DNA from: Lachnospiraceae bacterium UBA7060
Lineage (GTDB): Bacteria; Bacillota; Clostridia; Lachnospirales; Lachnospiraceae
Direction: 5' to 3'
DNA length: 43,491 nucleotides
Assembly (NCBI GenBank): GCA_002493835.1
Contig: DLAA01000138.1
Location: 9,222 to 52,712, forward strand
Shown piece after piece: positions 8,467 through 15,029 of this stretch. The position numbers and the translations under genes are program-made. The stretch's first letter is position 1; the number at the start of each line of letters is the position of its first letter. The notes below the pieces were generated by a model. It was not told where the DNA came from, searched no databases, and saw only the letters and a list, made by a program, of their open reading frames with translations.

Positions 8467-9465
8467 ATGGAAGAAAGAAATCTGACAATTGGAGATATCG
8501 CGCAGGCGCTTGGCGTCTCCAAGACGACGGTATCCAGAGCCATATCCGGCAAGGGCAGGATAGGGGAGCAGACCAGAAGCAGAGTGCTGGACTATATAGA
8601 GGCGCATCACTACAGCCCAAATGTAGTGGCAAAAGGCCTGGCCCAGAATAAGACTTTTAATCTGGGGCTGGTTCTGCCCGGTGACTACAATATTGTGGAG
8701 CTTCCCTTTTTTCAGAAATGTATGATGGGCATCAGCCGGACTGCATCCGAGGCGGGATACGACGTCCTGATTTCCGTGGTCACAGCAGGGCAGATTGCCC
8801 AGCTTGAGCGGGCGGTGACAAACCGCAAGGTGGATGGCGTGATTCTCACAAGAACGCTGACGGACGATGTGCCGATGAGATATCTGGAGGAAAAAGGGGT
8901 GCCTTTTGTGGCAATCGGCAGTACTGACAATGAACGGGCTGTGCAGATCGACAATGATCATCGAAGTGCCTGCAGGGAACTGATGGGCAGGCTGCTGGAC
9001 CGGGGGATTCGAAAATTTGCGCTGATCGGCGGCAGTGAGGGGTATGTGGTTACGAAAAACCGGCTGCTGGGTTTTCAGGAGGCCTTTGCAAAGAGGCTGG
9101 GCTGGGACGGCAGCAGACAGATATTTCTCAATATTGACAACGGTGCGGAGGCGGACAAGATTGTGGAGAGGCTTTTGGCCGAGCAGGTGGAGTGTATTGT
9201 GTGTATGGACGATTTTCTGTGTGACTGTGTGCTGAATGCCTTGCAGATCAGGCGGATTGTGCTGCCCAAGCAGGTGCAGGTGGCGTCTTTTTATGACAGT
9301 TCCCTGCTGGCAAACCGGATTCCCGGGATTACTTCCATCTATTTTGACGTGGAGGAACTCGGAAGAAAGGCCTGTGAGCTGCTTTTGCAGATGCTTGACG
9401 GGGAGCAGCCAAAAAGGAGGACACTGCTTGGATATGAGGTGCGCATGCGGGAGTCGATAAAATGA
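8467..9465 (+). CDS. LacI/GalR-family transcriptional regulator
   Basis: The 332-residue product has an N-terminal helix-turn-helix (LTIGDIAQALGVSKTTVSRA, about residues 6-25), the hinge helix region (NVVAKGLA, about 52-59) and a periplasmic-binding-protein-like effector domain (LGLVLPGDYN onward, with DGVILTR and IPGITSIYFD). It should repress genes until a sugar, probably a galactan-derived oligosaccharide, binds. The ATG at 8467 is preferred over GTG at 8455 because GAGGGAG lies between them, although the spacing is short. A 10-bp palindrome GGCAGCTGCC sits at 8440-8449. Two matching operators, one upstream and one at the 10031 gene, define its likely local regulon. The inducer is inferred from the GH53 gene downstream. 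Confidence 0.93.
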   Translation: MEERNLTIGDIAQALGVSKTTVSRAISGKGRIGEQTRSRVLDYIEAHHYSPNVVAKGLAQNKTFNLGLVLPGDYNIVELPFFQKCMMGISRTASEAGYDVLISVVTAGQIAQLERAVTNRKVDGVILTRTLTDDVPMRYLEEKGVPFVAIGSTDNERAVQIDNDHRSACRELMGRLLDRGIRKFALIGGSEGYVVTKNRLLGFQEAFAKRLGWDGSRQIFLNIDNGAEADKIVERLLAEQVECIVCMDDFLCDCVLNALQIRRIVLPKQVQVASFYDSSLLANRIPGITSIYFDVEELGRKACELLLQMLDGEQPKRRTLLGYEVRMRESIK

Positions 9466-9605
9466 AACGATGAAAGTAAATGGGAGGGAATTCCCCGGGT
9501 TTGTGCGGCAGCTTTGTCTCATACGCGTATTGATCATGCTGCAGACAGCGACATGATTGGAAGGGTGAAAGAAAAAAAGAAAAGAAAAAAGTGGAAAGGA
9601 TTAAA

Positions 9606-9812
9606 ATGGTGCAAAATATGGGTGAAGTAGATGATGTAATTAAAATGTTGGATAATCTGGCACAAAGCGGCGTCAGCCGCATTAAAGTGGAAACCTCGGA
9701 GGAGGTCGCCAAGGGAGAGAAGCGGAAAGCGTATCATCATGGGCGTTGTGATGTGGGGAGTCCGTTTGCCACGGGAAAGCTGTTTGACGCGGAGGACCCG
9801 GACTGTGGGTAA
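9606..9812 (+). CDS. Small protein of unknown function (68 aa)
   Basis: The frame MVQNMGEVDDVIKMLDNLAQ... ends at DPDCG. A good ribosome site (GGAAAGGA, 9593-9600) precedes the ATG at 9606 by 5 nt. Composition is protein-like: an amphipathic N-terminal helix, a short beta-like SRIKVET stretch, and a HHGRCDVGSP motif near residue 50 that could bind metal. No signal peptide or membrane segment. It lies 140 bp after the LacI-type gene and before a stem-loop, so it may be read from the regulator's promoter. I do not recognise the family with certainty. Confidence 0.6.
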   Translation: MVQNMGEVDDVIKMLDNLAQSGVSRIKVETSEEVAKGEKRKAYHHGRCDVGSPFATGKLFDAEDPDCG

Positions 9813-9828
9813 GTATGGAAAGAAATGC

Positions 9829-9869
9829 GGTCAAGTAGACATGCCCAGTAAGGGGTATTTTACTTGACC
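9829..9869. terminator. Stem-loop after the small gene
   Basis: GGTCAAGTA (9829-9837) pairs exactly with TACTTGACC (9861-9869), with a second inner stem (ATGCCC with GGGTAT). It sits 17 bp after the stop of the small gene and before the promoter at 9900. No T-run follows, so it may be a weak terminator, an mRNA 3' end stabiliser or a regulator site. Confidence 0.45.
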
Positions 9870-9899
9870 AGAAGATGCTGGTATATTTGAAAAAATACA

Positions 9900-9928
9900 T
9901 TGACAGATTCTGTGCAATTTGATATGAT
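9900..9928 (+). promoter_or_regulatory. Promoter of the galactan-utilisation genes
   Basis: A near-consensus sigma-A promoter: TTGACA (9900-9905), 17-bp spacer, TATGAT (9923-9928). The predicted start is about 9935, right at operator 2, and the leader to 10031 is about 95 nt. Confidence 0.85.
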
Positions 9929-9937
9929 TTGACCATG

Positions 9938-9955
9938 AACAACCGATTGCGCAAA
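9938..9955. promoter_or_regulatory. LacI/GalR-type operator 2
   Basis: AACAACCGATTGCGCAAA shares 14 consecutive bases with operator 1. Placed just after the expected +1 of the promoter at 9900-9928, it would block transcription of the 10031-13365 genes when the LacI-family protein is bound. Confidence 0.8.
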
Positions 9956-10030
9956 GTGAAATTAGACAAATACGACACTTCTGGCATATCGGAATGACGG
10001 CAAAATCTAAGAAAATGGAGGGCAGGGCAC

Positions 10031-11869
10031 ATGGATAAGTTTATTGTAAACATCATCCATCGTCCGGAGATGGTACCTGAGTACGCGGAAAAGGTGACCG
10101 GACACGGCAAGGAGGAGGATATCGGAAGGAAAGAGCTTCTGACAGAATCCCTCGATATTTTTAAGACACAGCAGGCGATTGCGCACAAGAACGGATTAAA
10201 GACGACGATCCAGATGACTTACGCTTCCTTATTTAATGATGAGGCGGTGGCTCTGGCAAAGGCGGACCACGAGCAGTACGGCGATGAGATAGCGCTGTCT
10301 CTGCTCGGTCTTCCCTGTGAGGAGTTCCGGGAGAAATATAAGACAAAGGATTTCTGTATCTGGATGTTCTCCATGGAGGACAAGAAATCCATCGTGGACG
10401 ACGTGTTTGGCAAATTTCATGACAGATTCGGCTTTTATCCGGAGTCTACGGGATCCTACTATATGGATGCCGATCTGATCAATTACATCAAAGAGAAATA
10501 TCCTATGGTGAAATGTGCCGTGGCTACCTGCTGGGAGGAGGGGCCGAAAGCCTACCACACCTGCAATAATTCCTGGTACACCTTTATGGACGGCGGCCCC
10601 TGGGCCCCCTGGATTCCCTCTAAGCAGAATACCCATGCGCCGGCGGCGAACGAGGAGGAGGATTCCGGCATTGTGGCGATCCCGCACCTTTCCCGCGATC
10701 TGATCGCCTGTTATGACGGCAACGGCTCCAATTTTGGCACGCATCCGCAGAATGTCCTGCGCAGCATGTGTTATGATACGAAGACTTGGGAGTATCCGTA
10801 TCTCTATAACTTGATTGACCAGTTTCGGGCACTGGCAAAGTATAACAATGGGTATGCTTACAATATGATGTTCGTGGGACCCGGCTGGATGAACAAGATG
10901 GGCCGCTGGGAGGCACCCTATGAGCTTTTGCTGAAATCCTATGAGGATGGCATGGCATACTATGGCAAGCTGAAAAAAGAAGGAAAGCTTTGCGATATGA
11001 CCATGGCGGAGTTCGCAGACTTTTACCGTGAGAACAGAAGACTGACGGAGCCTGAGTGTGCGCTGTGGAGAGATATTTTATACGGATCGGACAAACAGCT
11101 CTTCTGGTACTGTGATCCCTACATGAGAGTCTGCGCCAACATGGATCAGGGCGGCGCGATTGTGGATCTGCGCCCTTATGCCGCAAAGCTGGAGTGGCCG
11201 GTGGGCATCGGCACGAAGCACGTGACGGATGCCTCCTATCCGTTTTTGATTCAGGAGAAATACCGGGCAGGTTACTTTACCCACTATGCGGGGGAAGGCA
11301 CGGTCAGAAGTGCGAAACTGACCCATAACGGTGAGGAAGTGGATCTATGTCTCTGCCGGACGAAAGCGCATTTCTCGCAGGAGGGCAGCACGAGAATCCT
11401 GACACTTGACCCGGTGGATATTGAGTTCTATGATCTGACGGTGAAACTGCAGACAAAGATGTACTTCGAGGAGGGCAGCTCCAGAATCAAGATCGAGAGA
11501 AATGTTCTTGAAATGAGCGATCCGAATGCGGAGGTGGAGATTAACGAGTACATGGTGGCATGTTACGGAACCACGGAATACTCCGAGGATATGACAGGAA
11601 TTACTCTGTCTGTCACTGACGGTGCGAACACGGAGAAGATCGACTACGCGTATAAGTGCCGTGAGGCGCAGATGCAGGGCGCGGCGGAGACGGCTGCCAT
11701 AGTGCCTCAGATCGAGACAAGGGTTTCCATTAGCTGTGAGAAAAAGGAGGCCGTGGGTTATATCAGGGAAGGATATGCGTTCTCACCGATGTTTACATTA
11801 GGTTACACCACCAAGTTGAAAGATAAGGAGGTATTTGCGACATGGCTCAATCTGGCAAAGGCAAATTAA
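10031..11869 (+). CDS. Unknown 612-aa protein, possible carbohydrate-active enzyme
   Basis: This is a soluble protein without signal peptide or membrane segment. GGAGGG at 10017-10022 supports the start. The N-terminal half (about residues 1-350) alternates helices and strands as in a (beta/alpha) barrel. It contains stretches reminiscent of NodB deacetylase/GH57-type folds: GDEIALSLLG (about 84-93), YPESTGSYYMDADLI (about 136-150) and a Trp/Tyr-rich segment WYTFMDGGPWAPWIPSKQNTH with His201. The C-terminal 200 residues are beta-rich, as in many glycosidases. I cannot name the family; similarity to DUF3863/DUF3864-type proteins is a guess. It is the first gene behind the LacI-controlled promoter and shares the transcript with a GH53 galactanase, so action on galactan oligosaccharides is inferred. 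Its end overlaps the next gene by 28 bp. Confidence 0.8.
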   Translation: MDKFIVNIIHRPEMVPEYAEKVTGHGKEEDIGRKELLTESLDIFKTQQAIAHKNGLKTTIQMTYASLFNDEAVALAKADHEQYGDEIALSLLGLPCEEFREKYKTKDFCIWMFSMEDKKSIVDDVFGKFHDRFGFYPESTGSYYMDADLINYIKEKYPMVKCAVATCWEEGPKAYHTCNNSWYTFMDGGPWAPWIPSKQNTHAPAANEEEDSGIVAIPHLSRDLIACYDGNGSNFGTHPQNVLRSMCYDTKTWEYPYLYNLIDQFRALAKYNNGYAYNMMFVGPGWMNKMGRWEAPYELLLKSYEDGMAYYGKLKKEGKLCDMTMAEFADFYRENRRLTEPECALWRDILYGSDKQLFWYCDPYMRVCANMDQGGAIVDLRPYAAKLEWPVGIGTKHVTDASYPFLIQEKYRAGYFTHYAGEGTVRSAKLTHNGEEVDLCLCRTKAHFSQEGSTRILTLDPVDIEFYDLTVKLQTKMYFEEGSSRIKIERNVLEMSDPNAEVEINEYMVACYGTTEYSEDMTGITLSVTDGANTEKIDYAYKCREAQMQGAAETAAIVPQIETRVSISCEKKEAVGYIREGYAFSPMFTLGYTTKLKDKEVFATWLNLAKAN

Positions 11870-12060
11870 ATTACAGATGTCCCTCCTGCTTTATGAGAGA
11901 CCTGGATATTGATATGTTTTACGATAAGGATAAAAAGGAGTATCACTGCATCCGCTGTCAGTATGTGGGGACGGAGGAGGACGTGCTGGAGAAGAACGAA
12001 CTCGTACGTTTCCGGTATAAGGATGCGATGAAACGGTTTACGAAATTTGATTTTGATTAG
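11842..12060 (+). CDS. Small zinc-ribbon protein (72 aa)
   Basis: Two knuckles, C13-P-S-C16 and C36-I-R-C39, form a four-Cys zinc ribbon; the rest is charged and helical. A strong AAGGAGGT (11825-11832) precedes the ATG, which lies inside the end of the 612-residue gene, so the two are translationally coupled. It is intracellular. Function unknown; small zinc ribbons often bind nucleic acid or a partner protein. The tight overlap suggests a fixed functional tie to the larger protein. Confidence 0.8.
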   Translation: MAQSGKGKLNYRCPSCFMRDLDIDMFYDKDKKEYHCIRCQYVGTEEDVLEKNELVRFRYKDAMKRFTKFDFD

Positions 12061-12209
12061 AGTGAGAAGAAGTTCTAGCCGCTCACAGCAAAGGCTGTTT
12101 CGCAAAGTCAGCGTAGCTGACTTGAAACTTCTAGGAGTTGCTTTGCAACTCCGTCTCACTCAGGAGAATGCCCAAAATACGGCATTCTCCAGGACGAGCA
12201 TGCTCGTCC
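12060..12209 (+). repeat. Multi-hairpin intergenic element, copy 1
   Basis: An outer stem (12060-12067 with 12154-12161) encloses a second stem (12068-12074 with 12126-12132) that carries hairpins at about 12084-12097 and AAGTCAGC-GTA-GCTGACTT (12105-12123), then hairpin GGAGTTGC-TTT-GCAACTCC (12134-12152). Two more hairpins follow: 12163-12172 with 12181-12190, and 12192-12209. It starts at the last base of the zinc-ribbon stop codon and ends 37 bp before the GH53 start. A related copy lies at 28469-28629 with compensatory stem changes. Copy 2 lacks the 12105-12123 hairpin. Confidence 0.85.
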
Positions 12210-12246
12210 GTGGATTTTGTTCTACAGTAAGAAATGGAGATGAATC

Positions 12247-13365
12247 ATGAAGTTTTACAAAGGCATGGATATATCCACGATCAAAGAGGTGGAGAGCCTG
12301 GGCGGGAAGTTTTATGACCACGGTGAGGAGAAGGATGTGTTTGAGATCCTGAAAAGCTATGGCACGAATGCGGTCAGGCTCCGTCTTTGGAACGATCCTT
12401 ATTCGGAGGACGGCACGCCTTACGGGGCCGGCACGAACGATCTGGCGGCGACGATAGAGCTGGCAAAACGGGCGAAATCGCATGGCATGGATGTGTTGCT
12501 CTGCATGCACTACAGCGACTTCTGGGCGGATCCGGGGAAACAGCGTGTGCCAAAGGCATGGCGCGGTATGGACGCGGAACAGTTGACCGATGCAGTCTAT
12601 GGCTTTACACGGGATACACTGGCGGTTTTGCGGGATGCGGGTGCGTATCCGGATTTGATTCAGATCGGCAACGAGCTGACAAACGGGATGCTCTGGCCGC
12701 TGGGAAAGCTTGCGGAGTGCGGCAGCTACGATAATCTGGCGCGGTTTGTCAGTGCGGGCATTCGGGCGGTGCGCTCTCTAGACACAGACATGCCGGTGAT
12801 GATCCATCTGGACAACGGCGGCAATGCGCCGATGTACCGTGACTGGTTTGACCATTATATAGAGCGGGGAGAGGATTTCCAGATGATTGGGCTGTCCTAC
12901 TATCCTTTCTGGCACGGTACACTGGAAGATTTGCAGAATAATATGAACGATCTGGCAGTGCGCTATGGCAAGGAGCTTGTCATTGCGGAGGTCTCCATGG
13001 GTTTTACCATGGAGGATTACGGAAAATACGAAAAGCTTGCACCGGATGAGCGAAAAGGATATGCCACGAAACCAGGACTGGTGGAAAAGCTTCCTTTTCC
13101 TATGACAAAAGCGGGACAGGCAGATTTTATGAAGGCGCTGTTTGCAGTGATCGATCAAGTACCGGACGGCAAGTGCAGAGGATTTTTTTATTGGGAACCG
13201 GCATGGATTCCGGTGGCTGGGTCAGGCTGGGCCAGCAGGGAGGCACTTGCCTATATAGAAGAAAAAGGACCGGGCGGCAACGAGTGGGCAAATCAGGCGC
13301 TGTTTGACTATGATGGTCAGTCCCTGCCGGCCTTGGAGGTAATACGGGATTATAGAGAGGGATAA
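12247..13365 (+). CDS. GH53 arabinogalactan endo-beta-1,4-galactanase
   Basis: A 372-residue glycoside hydrolase that cuts beta-1,4-galactan, the side chain of pectin. The family's sequence runs throughout: GMDIS at the start, RLRLWNDP, CMHYSDFWADPGKQ, the acid/base Glu143 in IGNELTNG, GLSYYPFWHG, the nucleophile Glu248 in IAEVSMGF, and FYWEPAWIP. There is no signal peptide, so unlike most characterised members it should act in the cytoplasm, on imported galacto-oligosaccharides. Ribosome site GGAGAT precedes the ATG. It is the last gene behind the LacI-controlled promoter; no transporter is present in the cluster. Confidence 0.95.
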   Translation: MKFYKGMDISTIKEVESLGGKFYDHGEEKDVFEILKSYGTNAVRLRLWNDPYSEDGTPYGAGTNDLAATIELAKRAKSHGMDVLLCMHYSDFWADPGKQRVPKAWRGMDAEQLTDAVYGFTRDTLAVLRDAGAYPDLIQIGNELTNGMLWPLGKLAECGSYDNLARFVSAGIRAVRSLDTDMPVMIHLDNGGNAPMYRDWFDHYIERGEDFQMIGLSYYPFWHGTLEDLQNNMNDLAVRYGKELVIAEVSMGFTMEDYGKYEKLAPDERKGYATKPGLVEKLPFPMTKAGQADFMKALFAVIDQVPDGKCRGFFYWEPAWIPVAGSGWASREALAYIEEKGPGGNEWANQALFDYDGQSLPALEVIRDYREG

Positions 13366-13414
13366 GTTGTCATAAAAAGTGCATAAAAAGTACCAGGGAG
13401 AAAGGGAATCCGTC

Positions 13415-13443
13415 TTGATATTTCGGGATTTTCACTGTAAAAT
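13415..13443 (+). promoter_or_regulatory. Promoter of the OFA transporter gene
   Basis: TTGATA (13415-13420), 17-bp spacer, TAAAAT (13438-13443). The predicted start is near 13450, giving a leader of about 55 nt. Confidence 0.7.
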
Positions 13444-13478
13444 AGAGGGAAAGGCATTTGACGGCCTTCACTCTATTT
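13440..13478. terminator. Dyad overlapping the OFA promoter, possible GH53 terminator
   Basis: AAATAGAG (13440-13447) pairs with CTCTATTT (13471-13478), and the inner GAA/GGC pair with TTC/GCC. As RNA from the left it could end the galactan transcript; as DNA it covers the -10 and start of the OFA promoter and could be an operator. The sequence does not decide between these. Confidence 0.45.
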
Positions 13479-13504
13479 TAACGAAAGGATAACAGGTATC
13501 TAAC

Positions 13505-14803
13505 ATGAAAAGTCAAAACAAATGGGTGCGTGCCGCGATCCCGGCGCTGCTCCTGCACTTCAGCATCGGTACAGTGTACTGTTGGTCTATTTTCAGTCAG
13601 GAGATCGCTGACTACATAGGCTTTTCCAAGGGAGCTACAGAGTGGGCGTTTAGTTTCGCTATTTTCTTTCTTGGTATGTCAGCGGCTTTCCTGGGTAATG
13701 TGGTGGAGAAGGATATCCACAAGTCGTCGCTGATCGCATCCATCACCTTTGCACTCGGTATGATTGGCACAGGCTTCTTTATCTACTATGGAGGCAATAA
13801 TCCGGGCAGTCCTCTTGCTCTGATAGGGATTTATGTCTGCTACGGTTTCATTATGGGTATCGGACTCGGAACAGGATACCTCTCCCCGGTCAAGACCCTG
13901 ATGCTCTGGTTTGAAGACAAGAAAGGTCTTGCGACAGGTCTTGCGGTGGCAGGCTTTGGCGGTGCGAAGGCGATTGCAAGCCCCATTATGCAGGCGCTTC
14001 TCTCCAATCTGGGTGAGGGTGGTATCTACAAGATGTTTTATATTCTGGGCGTTGTTTATTTTGTGATGATGTTTACCGGCCATCTTCTTCTTGCCAAGCC
14101 GGAGGGCTGGCATGAGCCTCAGAAGAAAGAAAAAGGACAGGGTATTATGGCTACGATCAAGACCCGTCCGATCAGCAATTATGTCGGTATCTGGCTGATG
14201 TTCTATATCAATATCACTTGTGGCCTGGCTCTGATTTCACAGGAGAAGATGATTGTGAAATGTATCGGTCTGGCAGGCGTGGTAGGCGTGATTTCCACGG
14301 TTTCTGCTGTCTTCAATGCGGGCGGCCGTCTGGGTTTCTCAGCCTGGGCTGATCATCTGAAGGACAGAAATACAATTTACAAGCTGATCTTCGTGCTTTC
14401 TATCATCTTTACAGGTATTGTAATACTTACACGCGGTATCGAGAACGGCGAGGGCAATACGCTTCTCGTAGTACTGGTCCTGGCATTGATCTTTATGGTG
14501 AATGCGGGATATGGTGGCGGTTTCTCCAACGTACCGACTCTGCTTTCTGATCACTATGGTATGGGAAGCATCAGTGCGATCCACGGCATCACCCTCTCCG
14601 CATGGGGATTTGCGGGTCTTACCGGTAATCAGATTGCAACGCTGATTGTGAGTAATACAGGAACCTTTACGGACGATGGACACGGTGGAGAGATTAATCC
14701 GATGGGTTATCAAAACGTGCTGTATTTTACGATAGTACTCTACATCATTGCACTGTTGATCAGCCTCTTCCTAGTAAAACCGTCTAATACGAATAAGAAG
14801 TGA
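13505..14803 (+). CDS. MFS transporter, OFA (oxalate/formate antiporter) family
   Basis: A 432-residue inner-membrane protein with about 12 transmembrane segments. It begins WVRAAIPALLLHFSIGTVYCWSIF, the signature opening of OFA-family MFS carriers, and shows the Gly-rich loops GIGLGTGYLSPVKTL and GFGGAKAIASP. The family moves small carboxylates such as oxalate, formate or lactate. It stands alone between its own promoter and a strong terminator, so context gives no substrate. The start at 13505 is fixed by an AGGT 8 nt upstream and the conserved N-terminus. Confidence 0.9.
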   Translation: MKSQNKWVRAAIPALLLHFSIGTVYCWSIFSQEIADYIGFSKGATEWAFSFAIFFLGMSAAFLGNVVEKDIHKSSLIASITFALGMIGTGFFIYYGGNNPGSPLALIGIYVCYGFIMGIGLGTGYLSPVKTLMLWFEDKKGLATGLAVAGFGGAKAIASPIMQALLSNLGEGGIYKMFYILGVVYFVMMFTGHLLLAKPEGWHEPQKKEKGQGIMATIKTRPISNYVGIWLMFYINITCGLALISQEKMIVKCIGLAGVVGVISTVSAVFNAGGRLGFSAWADHLKDRNTIYKLIFVLSIIFTGIVILTRGIENGEGNTLLVVLVLALIFMVNAGYGGGFSNVPTLLSDHYGMGSISAIHGITLSAWGFAGLTGNQIATLIVSNTGTFTDDGHGGEINPMGYQNVLYFTIVLYIIALLISLFLVKPSNTNKK

Positions 14804-14852
14804 TTTCGCGACGGGGTAACACAGGATGGTGAGAAAATAGAAATGAATACAT

Positions 14853-14892
14853 AAGCAAAACCCCCGAGGCAGCAGCCTTGGGGGTTTTGCTT
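14853..14892. terminator. Strong bidirectional terminator
   Basis: AAGCAAAACCCCCGAGGC (14853-14870) pairs almost perfectly with GCCTTGGGGGTTTTGCTT (14875-14892) around a 4-nt loop. Flanking A- and T-tracts allow termination from both sides: the OFA gene from the left and the 15030 gene from the right. Confidence 0.9.
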
Positions 14893-15029
14893 GTGTAAAA
14901 GGGGAATTCTTCGGAATTGCTATTGCCGACTTGACTTCCGAGATCAAGTCTATAATCAATATATCGTATTCACCCATTACAGTCTATAATTATATTGCAA
15001 AAGATTAACACTATATTAGCGAGAAACTT

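Noticed and set aside
12060..12209. Insertion-sequence remnant or integron attC-like site
   Set aside because: No transposase fragment, target duplication or integrase is seen, and the multi-stem fold does not match attC core sites.
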